The notes beneath the pieces were generated by a model. That model was not told where the DNA came from. It saw only the letters and a program-made list of their open reading frames with translations, and made no database searches. The translations under genes were made by a program, and so were the position numbers. From Gautieria morchelliformis (taxonomy: Eukaryota > Basidiomycota > Agaricomycetes > Gomphales > Gomphaceae): 64,000 nt of DNA. The DNA is taken from the NCBI GenBank assembly GCA_015179125.1, contig WHVA01000063.1, forward strand, positions 124,001-188,000, read 5' to 3'. Below are positions 20,902-31,815 of the stretch, in pieces; the stretch's first letter is position 1; each line of letters starts with the position of its first letter.

Positions 20902-22676
20902 ATAACGAAAAACACGTTTGACCGCCTCCCAATGCGGCCTCCCGGGTCCTGCATGAACTGGGCCAGGAACGATACTGCAAACGCAATGTCAGGGCGCGTG
21001 CCCAATGCCGCATACATGAGTGAGCCGATAGCTTCCCTGTACGGTACGGCGTGCATTTCTTGGCGTTCGTGAGGGGTGGTGGGCGATTGGGATAGGGATA
21101 GCCTGTGATGCGGGTCGAGCGGCGTGCTCAGGGCGTTCGCATCCTGCAAGCCGAATATTTCGAGAATTCTCTCGATGTAAGCACGTTGTGAGAAGGATAT
21201 TGTGCGCGTCTCGCGCACCCGTTTCACCTCTATACCCAGTAGCCAATGCAGATCACCCAAGTCCTTGATTTTGAGGACTGTACGTGGCTCGTTCTTGAAC
21301 TCAAGGATCGCGCTCTTCGAGCTTCCGGCCATGGTCAGATCATCGACGTCGACCGCGACGATAAGCGCGTCCTGCCCAGCATATCTGTGAAAGACTGCGT
21401 GTTCCGTCTCGCAGCGCGTGAAACCAAATTGGTTCATGAACCCGCGCAGCGTATCGTACCATTCTCTGCCGGATTGCTTCAGCCTGTATATCGCACGGTT
21501 GAGCCGGCAGACCTTATGCTCATTTCCAGGGGCTTCATATCCCCTGGCCTGTCGCATGTATATAGTCTCCGTGATCGGTGCATTTAAGTACGTGCCGTCT
21601 ATGTCCGTTTGTTCGAGTTCCCAGTCGTTCCGGACTGCGATGGCTGCGATTATTTGGATAGCAGAGAGATTTGCTATGGGGGAGAAGGTCTCATTGTAGT
21701 CAATTCCATGTGCCTGTGAGAATCCTTGCGTGACGAGCCTCGTTTTTCGATCTACAACCTTTCCCTCCATGTCGTGCTTGTAGTGAAACACGAGCCTGCT
21801 CCCTATGATGTTCGCACCATCTGGGGCTTCGACGAGGTCCCAGGTGCGTAGCGCCATGTGTTGGTCCAACTCCCGCCTGATCGACGCGTCCCACTGCGGC
21901 CAGTCAGTGCGGGAACGGGCATCGTCGAGGTTAGTCGGGTCAGGCCCTGGGCTGTGCGCTGCGGCAGCGGTCGTGTGCCTAGCAGGATGACGAGGCTCCC
22001 CCTCAGCTCTGGCGATCTCTCCTCCACCCCCTGTCAGCACGACTAGGGCTGAGTCGTTGGTGGGCATCGGCAGACCTCGGGGGTACGCGGGCGCGTGTGG
22101 GCAACCTGTGCTACTGCCCACACTGTCCGCGATCCCCCGCACGTACGCGGACGGTTTCCGCGTGCGGTGGCCCCTTCCTTGGGGCGGGTCTGCCGGGAGA
22201 TCCGCGGCCTCGAATCCCTCGAGGGGGTCGATCCGCCCGGTGTCTGCGGGGTCTGCTTCCGGGTCCAGCGGTTGTAGTGGCGGGTGCTGGTGGGGTGTGT
22301 GAGGAGCGGGAACACCGCCGACGGCGTTCTGAGTGCCTAGGGTGGATGACTCCCCCTCAGTCAGACCGTCGTTGGGGGTCACGAGGACAAGGGCGTCAAA
22401 CATGACGTTCCTTTCCACTGTGACACGGCGTTTCCTGGGCCAGTAGACCCTGTGCCCTTTGCTCTCATCGCTATACCCCACCCACTTTCCTTCATCCGCC
22501 TTCGAGTCTAGCTTACTGCTGCTTTCTTTTAGAACATAGACTCTAGTTCCCCATTCTGGTAAATCAGTGAGATCCGGCTTCGCGCCGTGTACGACCTCAT
22601 ATGGCGTTCTGCCGTTGAGCGCACGCATCGAAGTCCGGTTTTTCAGCCAGACCGCGTGCTGTACGCTTCTGTCCAC
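20898..22676 (-). pseudogene. copia-1 integrase end and reverse transcriptase
   Basis: A 592-codon frame. It starts with the integrase C-terminal part (AVWLKNRTSMRALNGRTPYE) and a Pro-rich linker. The RT follows: DGANIIGSRLVFHYKHDMEG, ETFSPIANLSAIQIIAAIA, QTDIDGTYLNAPITE and the catalytic VDVDDLTMAG. It ends with GSLMYAALGTRPDIAFAV. The frame is broken at both ends by single-base losses. Confidence 0.9.
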
Positions 22677-23509
22677 AGAAACTTCGGTAATCCAGCTGCT
22701 AGAAGCATTGCACGTGCGTGTTCTAGCAACGTCCGGTTTAAACGTTCTGACACGCCGTTTTCTTCAGGGGTATCGTGCACCGTGAGGCTCCGGGTCGTCC
22801 CCTTTGACTTTAGGTGGGCCATGAAGGCGTCGGAGAGGTATTCTCCCCCGCGGTTAGTCTGTAAGTGTTTTATATACTGCGTCTCGACCCACGCCTCATA
22901 CTGCTTGTAGCAGTTGAACGCGTCACTCTTCCTAGCCATCGGTACCAGGTAAGTCCACCGGTTATAGTCGTCGGTGAAACTGACGAAATAGTCCTTTCCG
23001 TCGTAGCTCTGGGGGTTTGCGGGCCCCCAGACGTCCGAGTGCACCTTTTCGCCGAATTCGGTGGCTCGTGGCCCCTCCCCTTTCTGTGGGACGGATTTTC
23101 GGGTAGGTTTGGCTTGTGCACACTCCGTGCAAAAGCCTGGCTGACTCGCCATGTCGATATCCAGTCCAGTGACGATTCGGTCTCGGATGAGCTTGTGGGC
23201 GGCCTGGGGCGATATGTGTCCCATCCGGCGGTGTAACTCGTCCAATGTGAGTACTTTTCGTGTAGTACTCGCTGCCGCTGCAGTAGACTGATGTTCTACT
23301 TTATACAGACCATTCGAAAGCGGGATTTGTCCAAGTAACGTCCCTTTCTTGTCTCGAATTAAGCACTTCTGATTCTTGAGTAGAACCGTGTAGCCAGCTG
23401 CGTTGCATCGCGTTAGGGAGACGAGTGTAAACGCGAGATCGGGACAGTACAGCACGTCCTTCAAGGTAACGTACATTGTCGTTCTACCATTAGGTATCCC
23501 GATCTTCAT
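22643..23509 (-). pseudogene. copia-1 protease end and integrase core
   Basis: After the end of the protease (VLYCPDLAFTLVSL) come GAG-pre-integrase (HRRMGHISPQAAHKLI) and the integrase core. The first catalytic Asp is present (KVHSDVWGP) and so is the Glu (HDTPEENGVSERLNRTLLEH). The second, usually in a TDRGGEY-like motif, is Asn here (LQTNRGGEYLS; codon AAC, near 22855). The frame is lost at LWTEA by one missing base. Confidence 0.9.
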
Positions 23510-23510
23510 G

Positions 23511-24584
23511 CTACCTATCCCGGTAGCCTTGAAGACTATCTTGTCCGCGGCGTGATCTCATTGAAAGTGACGAACCTGACGCGCCCGAGTCGTAAACGTC
23601 GACTTCTTGTCCCGTTGACCGACTCGTTCCCAGCGCAAGCGCGGTCCCAGCGAGCGTCGTGGTAAAGGCGAAATCCTCGCCCTCTACTGCTGTGTTCGCC
23701 GAGTCGCCTCCTTTCTTGTCCTCATCCTTTTTTTCTTTTTTCTTGCCTTTAGAATGACAATCCGCTTTGATGTGCCCCTTTTTGCTGCACTTCCAACATT
23801 CCACATCTGTCCGCGTGGTATTGGAACTACTGCTGCGTGGCTGGTGCTTTCCGTGATTCTTGACCACCGCGAGTGCGTTCTCACTCGCCTTCAATTGTCG
23901 TTCCTCGATTGCTAATCGCTCGAACTCGTCGATCAGAGTGCTGACTACCTGGTCCGGTTCGAGTCTTGCCTTTGCGTGTGTCGCTGACATCGTTATTGCA
24001 TTGATGAGCGGCCGATACGACTTCGGGAGCGAGCCGAGGATGACGGTGACAAGGTCGTCATCAGTGAGTCCCGCGTTCATCCCTGCGAGTTGCTCCTGCA
24101 TTCTCATGAGGGACTCCAGGTGCGTGCGGACGTTCGATTCGTCCTCGCATTTCAGCTCGTACATGCGTCGTCGCATGTCAACTTTGACCGTGAGTGCCCT
24201 TGTCTCATGCTTTGCACATACGGCCTCCCAGACCTCCTTTGCTGTACGTAGGTTGCGGACTTCGATGAGGATGCTATCGGGGACAGTGGTAAATATTTGT
24301 GCCATTATTGCTGCCTCGCGCTGATTGTAGTCATCCCAGCGTTTCTCGAGTTCCTCTAGGTCCTCTTCCTCTTTGTCTGTGAGTGTATAGCCGTCAGGGT
24401 ACGTCGGGATCGTGCGAGGGATCCGAGCGGTCCCTTCGAGGTGACGCTTCGCACCACGGGTCGCCGCCAGCATAGCTAATGTCTGGCTTTTCCAGGTGAC
24501 CCAGTTCGTGCCGTCCCTGGCCAGCTTCAGGACGACGAACGACTTGGAGGTGGGGGTAGACGTTGTGGGCTCTGCGGGGCCCAT
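23511..24584 (-). pseudogene. copia-1 gag and truncated protease
   Basis: A 357-codon frame starting MGPAEPTTS, with its ATG only four bases inside the LTR. A UBN2-type gag (YNQREAAIMAQIFTTVPDSI), a CCHC knuckle (CWKCSKKGHIKADC) and a Lys-rich stretch precede the protease motif VYDSGAS. The sequence right after DSGAS is too short and out of frame with the rest of the protease (expected join to KATGIGSMKIG), so a small deletion has hit this point. Confidence 0.9.
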
Positions 24585-24588
24585 AACC
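24577..24588 (-). other. Primer binding site of copia-1
   Basis: GGTTATGGGCCC follows the 5' LTR directly. It is complementary to the anticodon arm of initiator methionine tRNA (GGGCCCATAACC, anticodon CAT), as known for Drosophila copia and yeast Ty5. The gag ATG lies inside it. Confidence 0.8.
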
Positions 24589-24905
24589 TGTAGCGGTTAT
24601 GCGCAGTACTAATAGTAATGAAGCCTCAGTGAACGGTCAGTTCACTGAGTATATATAAGTACTCTACCTAATAGTAATGAAGCCTACATGATAGTAAGTA
24701 TACCATTAGGATACATAATGGGATGGGGGCATGTACCTCAGTGAACGGTCAGTTCACTGAGGGGTTAGCGATTGTGGAGCGAGTAGATATAGGGCCTCGG
24801 TCAAACTTGACCGAGGCCAGTAATACTATTTTACTAGACGATGATAGATCCTTCCCCTAACCTACTTGGCCCTGCGTTCTCCGCTTATCGACTCTGACTC
24901 CAACA
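24589..24905 (-). repeat. 5' LTR of copia-1
   Basis: 317 bp, near identical to the other LTR; followed by the duplication GAAAG at 24906-24910. Confidence 0.95.
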
Positions 24906-26705
24906 GAAAGTGGCGAGCTGAGCTCAAGCTCGCGCTACGTAGCTATAAGCAATATTTCTATAGTGCACCTGCGTCAGGACTTGACTTAGGCTCGTCGCGG
25001 CAGGCAGCGGAGTTCTGCCACAGTCACGTGAGGCACGCTGCACGCGCCACGTCTTCAGCGTCCTCATCATGGAGGTGACTGGTGTGGCTCTGGCGTATCT
25101 GACTCACTCTCGGACCAGAAAAATCCACCTGTTAGTCAGTTCACACTTGATGGCTTTGAACCGCTTTCTGCTCTGTTCTCTTGGCTTAATTCTCCAAGCA
25201 CCTCCACTCATTTTTACCATGCGCTCAGCTATTCCCTTTTTGTGAACCAGGTGACAAACAAGATGTCCCTAACCCAGCCCTGGCTGTAGTACCACTGTTT
25301 TTCTCTGAACACCCCATTTGTTGACAGGCATACATGCGTGCCTCGAAGCACGGGTCATATCTGTCAAGTGCGTCGCTCTCACCTGCATACTCTACTCATC
25401 TGAGATCATCCCCGGTCGCGCACTGTGCGCCGTGCATGCAGCTTCAACTTTACCGTGTTTGCGCTCATGCAGGCGGTCCTGCAATACCTCCTCACCTTCA
25501 TCCTCGCCTCGCTACCTCCCGCCCCGCCCAGCGCCCTGCATGGCGCACGCCCACACTCATCATCCTCGCCGCCTCGTTCTTCACCGGGGTGTGGCGAACC
25601 GTCGATAGCCCGATCCCATTCCAAGACAAGCGGCTGCGCAGCTGGGTGCGCTGCGCTGCCCCCCCCTTTTCCAGCCTTTCCCTACTCTATCTGACGCATA
25701 TCCCCGCACAGACACACACACATACCTACACCGTGTGCATGGCGCTCCTCCTCTCCCTGCTCCTCCACCACCTCCCTGCACACTCCATGCTCTGCCCAAT
25801 CGTCGATGATCATGTTGATGGTAAGTGCGTTAACCTCAGCGTTTTTTAGATAAGCACGAGAAAAGCTCAGTCCTTTGTCTTTGATTTGTTTAGCAACATC
25901 TTTATGCCACCTCTTTGCTTCCCAAAGGTGAGATTGAAATTAGGTCGAAAATATTGATCATTGGTTGGGGTTTTAGAAGACGTATCTGGCACCCAGTAGC
26001 CACGCAATATCAGTTTCCGATCGCTTCTCAACACCCATGAAGCCATAGAAAGCCGCGCGTATGAAATTCTATTACTCGTAGTGCAAGCCCGCAGATGGAT
26101 GTAAGCTAGGCTTAGCTTTCTTTGGAGGTGGAGTCCTTTGTGTACCGTCTGTATCCTGATCTGACATGACTTCTTGCCTGTCCAACACAGTCCACTTCTT
26201 GTCTGTGCTCTTCATGGCACTCTTGCTCGACATGAAGATGAGGGCGTGGTGAAAGCAATGCGTAACTGTGAGTGCTACTGAACAGGTATTCGCATTACTA
26301 ATTTGGACATGACATCTAGTGCTCTGAATGTCAGTGCGACGCTTGATCGCTGCATGAAAGGTGGCGCTTGAGGGGCCACGAGTCGAGCAATGATGCCAGT
26401 GTAGCCATAGGGAAATGATTACTGGGCCATTTCTTGTTATATACCTCTTTCTATCAAATTTTCTTGCAATTATTGAGGCTGCAGCTGGCTGCCTAGCTGG
26501 GTAATAGCACCCGTGATAATTTCTTGTGTGGAGAGAATCTAGCTGAAATCTTGGATGGAATTTGGGTTACATGCCGTTTTTATTTGGACAGAAGGTCAAA
26601 TCTCGTGAGCGCATAATTTGGGTACTATTCGGATTACTTTCCGATAATTTTTGGAATTACACCGAGATATCGGCCACCCAAAATTTAGAGTGAAGCGCGG
26701 TGAAG

Positions 26706-27945
26706 GAGAATAGAGCATCGACAGAAAGGTTTTACCACTTTGGCTATTGACGTGGAATTTGATGAATGTCATTGGTTCATGTTGTTCTCGAGAAGGAACA
26801 TTGAATTGAACCGGTGACTGATTTCATTGTCCGCACGAAGGGAAGGCGACAATGTGACCATTGAAGTCCTACATAAAGACCTGTGTCTCTCTTACTCTCA
26901 AACCGCCATCTTTGCTATCACTGTTGCACCATGGAAAATCAGCTGCCCTTTTTGCACAGCCTTGGCTTACTCCACCGGGAGCTCATGACTCTGGAGGATG
27001 ATCGTCGTCTCTTTATGCAACCAATACACCTCCGCCCTCTAGGGGTGGGGGCCCCGGGTTTCCTGGCACCACCCGCACCACTTCTACACCCGCCGCTCGA
27101 GCCACAGCCCTACCCCAAGTTGCCCCCACACCCTCTCCCCGCATTCCAACCGCTGGCGCGGCCGCTCCCCATCCCCGCGTTCTCATCGCCAGCAGACAAC
27201 CCTCTATCACCTGCACCACTCGCTTCTCGAGGCGACCGCGACCGTCGCCGAAAGGCGAAAGCAATTGCAAGGCTGAAAAGCGAAGAGGCCACCAGCCACT
27301 TACCTCGCGGGGGCAGCCGCCCTCGCAAAAACAAACAACGACATATCTCCGTGGACACGCAGCCCGGTTTGGGCGCGAGGTCCAGGAGCGCGCCGCCGTC
27401 CTTTGCAAGGGACGGCCGCTGGCCGAGAGGAGAGGAGACGGAGGAGAAATGGGCGCGGAGCGTGGGACAAGACTGCTCTTTCTGGTCGAGCACACCTTCG
27501 AGGAGCTGCCAGACGACACCGTGGTTCCCACAAGGAAGATTTCAAAGCAGTGGTAACGTATTTATACGTGGCCACCCCTGAGTCGACATATAGTTCAAGC
27601 TCGCAGGGATCTTGCAGGTTCGCGTTTCTGGTGTAGAGGACACTTGCGATTGGACTTTAGGGTATGCTGGAAGGGAAAAGCTTGTTTGGAATGTCATGTA
27701 TATCTGTATCAGCATTTGTATCAATTCACGGTGTAGATCTCTTATTCCGATTTTCGTGCGGTGAGCAATTACCGGGTTGTGTCCCTTGTGATTTCGATAG
27801 GGTTGGATCCGCGGAAGGCTTACGAGTCTGAGCTGTACCAGGGTCCGAGTAGACATTCAGCCCGAAAACATGTTCGGTCCTGCTTTCCGAAGTTGAGCTG
27901 TATCGCTGAGATTAGAGAAACGATTTTCGGTTCAGCTGATGTACA
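26706..27945 (+). repeat. MENQ unit copy C, right fragment
   Basis: Resumes at GAGAATAGAGCATCGACAG right after the T1 duplication and follows copies A and B through the coding part to CGGTTCAGCTGA. The sequence after about 27945 is unrelated. Confidence 0.85.
26931..27581 (+). pseudogene. MENQ-family copy C, altered C-terminus
   Basis: Open for 217 codons from the conserved ATG. It follows copy A to about residue 165, then lacks 22 bases (near 27432) and goes on in a different phase (EKWARSVGQDCSFWSSTP) to 27581. The original end (TFEELPDDTVV) is therefore not encoded. It may be a broken copy, or an expressed variant with a new tail. Confidence 0.6.
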
Positions 27946-28076
27946 TGATTAGATTTTGGACGTCGTTTATAATGGGGCGCAAGGAATTTTCGGTGTCGCA
28001 TGGTAGGGTGGTATTGGGGGCTTCAAATGGGGCCTCTGGCGCGTCACTCGCAGGTTTCAAAGGTGACGGGGACTGA

Positions 28077-28650
28077 TTAAGACTCTGGAGCCACCTGAAG
28101 CCGCAGAGGGCGGGTCCTGTACAGGGCGGGGATTCCGCGGGGTCGAGTGTGAATCAAGGGCTGCAGTAGAAAGCAAGGGTGTTCTCCATCACGCGAGCGA
28201 ATCCGGACAGCGGCGACGGGTGTGGGGGTGGGGGTGGTGTCAGGCTCCTCCGTGCCAGGTTTCTCATATCTGATGGGTTCTAACTCCCCTCCGACAAGCC
28301 CCGTAACCGCGCCTGTCTTATACTCCACATTGTGGCACGTATCCAACATGAGCCGCGGGAGGAATGGCTGGAATGCGGTGCGGCTTAGGTTTACGTTCGT
28401 CTGGTAATCATGTACGGGGTGGTGGTCCTAAGGGGGCTTGACTCCGACCCTGAAATGTGGACGTTTGCGTCGTCTGAGACAGGGCTATAGCACAACGAAC
28501 GGAAATACAGTTCAGCTTAAGATATGACAGGGCATGACACGCACGGAGGTCTAGGACGGAGGCTGTGATGATGAAGGTGAAGGTGGTGGGGGGCCTCAAG
28601 GAGGGGTGTAAGATTGCGTGCGAGATGAACCCTTGAAGAATGTATTGCAA
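28077..28650 (-). pseudogene. Unidentified host-gene fragments
   Basis: Two coding-like pieces on the minus strand. One reads GFISHAILHPSLRPPTTFTF then ASVLDLR, followed by a possible intron (GTGCGTG to CTATAG). The other reads FQPFLPRLMLDTCHNVEYK then RIRSRDGEHPCFLLQPLIH to 28077. No start codon or complete domain is visible, so this is likely a fragment of a gene I do not recognise. Confidence 0.35.
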
Positions 28651-29375
28651 ATAGCAATAGTAAGAAGCGTTCTATTGAAGAGAATCGGTCTAAATCTTAC
28701 ATAGTGAGACAAGGTCGCGTTGGTGCGTCATTGAGTGAGCTGGCACTAGGCTTGGGCGCTGAATTTACTAGTGCTGTTTAAAAAAAATGATAAACTGCTT
28801 TCTGAGGAAGATACAGCTATATGCAGACCGGAGACACCGTCTGAACGGACCTAAACAGGGGTGCGATGGGTCAATATCCTCGGACCTCTGATATCAAAGG
28901 TACGTAGCCAGAAAGTCAGAGACCTTCTCAGCCGTGTTAAGGTTAGACATTCAGAGCCTGGGGAGGCCAGGTTGATATGTACATAGATATAAGTGGACGG
29001 TACGTTGGCATGGCCTTAACAAGTCTGGTAGTCAGAGCTCAGCGGACGTCGCCGAGCTACAGTAATACGGCTTAAACGCAGTGATATAAGTGCTTTGGTC
29101 CACAGTTTTGAGATAGCGGTTTTCTTACTGGAATGGGAACCAACCTCTGCGTCGTGCCCTCCGAAGAGATGTTCTTGTAATTGGGCCCGCAGCGAAGACG
29201 ATGATCAGTCAAAGGGGCACTGGAAACTTCAAATGGCTTACGATATTCTCCACAGTACGAAGAGTTTCAGACCTAGCCAATTCCAAATTCTTCCTTCGCT
29301 TCAGCTCGATCTTCTTAGCCGCCTTGCTAAACTTCTTCGCCCACAGGGATCAGCATAGGCTGTGGGATTGCCAGC
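28651..29375. other. Stretch without a supportable gene
   Basis: No convincing frame on either strand; nothing repeated elsewhere in the window. Confidence 0.5.
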
Positions 29376-29469
29376 AGTCATCGCGTTTTAGGGGTTTCAA
29401 CTTGTAGTTCGAATGACTCAGATTGGCGGCAAATGGCCGAAGCATTACCTGATAGCAGTAGGAAATTGA

Positions 29470-29880
29470 GGCCACGTTTGGTTAATCTATTCAGACCCCA
29501 CAACAAGCCTCGAGCTGGATCGAGCGTTTCTGACATTATCTAACATGCTGCAATCAGGTCAACTAATGGCAGTTACGAGCGGTTGATCTGTCCTTGCTCC
29601 AAATTTGTCCTATTAGCTTCATATCGATAGTATCGTCGTATTTAGATCACCTAAAGCATTACCTCGTAACCACAGGTGACTGTGGTCACGATTAGCTAGT
29701 CTATTCACACCCTACAACAAGCCTCAAGCTCGATCGACCATTTCCGACATCATTTGATATGCTGCAATTGGGTCGACTGATCGCAGCTCCGAGTGGTTGA
29801 TGTGTCCTCGCTCCAAGTTTGCCTTGTTAGCTTCATATCGGTAGTATCGTCGTATTTAGATCATCCAGTATCAAGTTGGG
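29470..29880. repeat. Two ~215-bp direct repeats inside the arm
   Basis: Two diverged tandem units share ACAACAAGCCTC, GCTGCAAT, GGTTGAT.TGTCC and TTAGCTTCATATCG.TAGTATCG. The mirrored pair occurs at about 50916-51326. Confidence 0.8.
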
Positions 29881-30542
29881 ATGGATTTGAGCACGGCCAC
29901 GCAGCCATGCCACGCTCAAGGTACGTCCACTGCCATTAAAATTTTGACTTAGATACATATTTATGAAGAGCTTCCAAAAAAAATAGATTGTGGTCCGAAT
30001 GCATGAGAGCCAGGCTGCCTTGAGGCTTAGCGCTTATCTATCAACGAGGCGGGGCATTATTTATATACACGCTGGGGCCTCTTTTCCACCACAACCCTCA
30101 CGAGTAACCACCAACTAGTACTGACCCCATCTTCCCTAATGTCCCAGGCCTCCTTCCATGTTGCTGCTAGTATTAGAGCGTAAGTCCAGTATTTGCCCCA
30201 CTATATCGTCTTCATTGATGCTCAGTGCATATATGAGCATATGCCACGTCACTTCTTATAGACGACATCAAGCCGGAACGGGTTGGGCGGGGAGCAGCTC
30301 ACGGTCACGGATATGGGGCGCACGTTTGCGGAGAGATGATCAATGTGTATCTGGAGCCGAGGAAAAGGACGTTTGAGGGGTGAGTCGGATTTGCTTGTCA
30401 TTTTGTCTTTTGTGTTCTTTTTTTTTTCTTTTTTCATGTGTCACGCAAGTGTTGTTCTGCACTCCCTCCACGCGTGTCCCGTGTTCGTTGTGCATCAGTT
30501 TCCGTATCCTCTTTCCTCCCGCCGGTTCGCTTCGTGCCATGT

Positions 30543-30740
30543 CCGTCTGCGTGCTGACTTGTTCTTGGTGTTCTCGCACCACCCCGTCCACCCACGCAGC
30601 CTCAAGCACAACCCCGACGACACATTTGACGACGCCGCTCTGGCGGCCATCCTGCACGCTGCGACCGGGCCACTACCGCACGTGGCACGCCCGCTGTTGT
30701 AAATGATGGGGATCGAGCAGGGGGGCGGGTAGGGCATGTG
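30543..30740 (+). pseudogene. Decayed fragment, possibly Ppo/linoleate diol synthase
   Basis: One frame reads LKHNPDDTFDDAALAAILHA. A second phase goes on ARGTPAVV and then MGIEQ near 30700-30722. This order (DD.LA.ILH, RGTP, MGIE) resembles the region before the end of the dioxygenase domain of fungal fatty-acid dioxygenases. There are frameshifts and no surrounding exons that I can assign. The mirror copy lies at 50056-50253. The identification is tentative. Confidence 0.35.
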
Positions 30741-31237
30741 CATGGTGCATTTTCGTTTCTTTTTTTTTTTCCTTTTTTTTCCTTTTTTTGTGTGCGGGAG
30801 CGGGGGCCCTTATGCGTGTGACGACTCATTGGCCTTTTTGAGTGAGGTCCACGTTGTTACCGCAGTATTTTTATTATCGGTTAGTCTGTACATATAGTAC
30901 TATTTAATTGGAGTGCAACGCAGGTACTAGAACAGATTTGGATTGTGCAGAGATATATATTTAAGATGTGCTCTGAGCCAGTAGAGTGTAACTGGAGTAT
31001 GAGTGGCTCAGATGTGTGGATGTAAATGGTTGTAACTGAATCTATATGCTCAATGAGTACATGGTATGTCTGGATCTATCTACATGTGACTACATATAGT
31101 AGCTGCCTGTGCAAGGAACGCACTTGAAGACTAGATAGACCTTGTGTTTGCCCGTCTGATGGTAAGCTGTACTTGGATATTGAACGTCTCCAGAATGAAA
31201 GCCTATTAACGATCGGGCAGATGTACTCGTGATCCGT

Positions 31238-31533
31238 TTCCTTACTCTCCATGCCCCACGATTAGCCACCCTAAACCCGGCGATTGGTGTCTATTCGGAC
31301 TATGAATACCTGCCGCCTCAACGCGGTGAGTGCCAACCTGGGGAATAATCCTTTCTCATCCAGTTTGTGTACGTCTTGTTCGTTACTGTATACAGCTTGC
31401 ATGGTGTGAAGATGCCATTACTGTAACAAACCGCGAAGATCCACTCCTCAATTTCACACATCTGTATGTTACAGCTAACCTGCCACCTGGGGCGATGTAT
31501 AAATTGACCGAAAGACACAGAGGTGCAGAGATC
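31238..31533 (+). pseudogene. Host-gene exon fragments interrupted by copia-2
   Basis: An exon ending NPAIGVYSDYEYLPPQR meets a donor GTGAGT at 31326. After an intron to CAG near 31396 a second exon reads AWCEDAITVTNREDP, then NFTHLYVTANLPPGAMYKL, to the copia-2 insertion point. After the element the frame goes on for a few codons from 36362. The gene is not recognised. Confidence 0.4.
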
Positions 31534-31538
31534 AAGAT

Positions 31539-31815
31539 TAAAGACAGTTGTAAATTCCCAGTGGCAGCGAAAGACACTAGATAGTTATACACTACCTAAA
31601 GACAGTTGTAAACTACAAGCTATAGTTAGCTTTGATACTCGTTATACAAACTATGTACTTACTTCCCAGTGGCAGCGAAAGACATTGGGAAGACTATGCT
31701 ACTATACATTCGCGCATACTTATACGCGTGTCTCAGAATGAGTAAGGAGAAGCACGAACCATTTCCTAGTTAGGCTTCGGACTACGCCGAACTACTCGAC
31801 GCTCGTTTCCTAACA
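31539..31815 (-). repeat. 3' LTR of copia-2, with a 58-bp extension
   Basis: The core 31597-31815 (219 bp) equals the other LTR in length. Before it, 31539-31596 repeats the LTR edge TAAAGACAGTTGTAAA joined to an internal LTR piece (TTCCCAGTGGCAGCGAAAGA). The site duplication lies outside the extension. Confidence 0.85.

Larger units (their letters stand above)
20062..24905 (-). mobile_element. Ty1/copia LTR retrotransposon copia-1, young but defective
   Basis: Element on the minus strand with 317-bp LTRs that differ at about three positions. It is flanked by GAAAG (20057-20061 and 24906-24910). The order gag, protease, integrase, RT, RNase H marks Ty1/copia. Defects: a deletion in the protease, one-base losses in integrase (near 22675) and between RT and RNase H (near 20940), and an Asn in place of a catalytic integrase Asp. 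It inserted into T1. Confidence 0.95.
19924..26702. mobile_element. DNA transposon T1 (non-autonomous, CMC/CACTA-like), split by copia-1
   Basis: Begins CACCACATTTTAGG and ends with the complement of CACCGCGCTTCAC. It is flanked by AAG (19921-19923 and 26703-26705). The empty site reads GGATAAAGGAGAATAG in MENQ copy B. The first 138 bases match the first 140 of T2 (54578 on), and the match continues after copia-1 (24911-25040 with 54718-54850). Without copia-1 it is about 1.9 kb. No transposase frame is seen; 25080-26700 is mostly GC-rich, then AT-rich, with nothing recognisable. CAC-starting ends with a 3-bp duplication fit the CMC (CACTA) group, but the superfamily is an inference. Confidence 0.75.
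29376..31331 (+). repeat. Left arm of a ~1.96 kb inverted repeat
   Basis: Almost identical, in reverse complement, to 49465-51421. Paired positions add to 80796 over most of the length and to 80797 at the outer end, so there is about one indel, and only a few substitutions were seen. The inner end (GCGGTGAGT) falls on a splice donor of an exon fragment. The arm carries a tandem repeat (29470-29880), a dioxygenase-like gene remnant (30540-30740) and pyrimidine runs (30755-30790). Confidence 0.95.
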
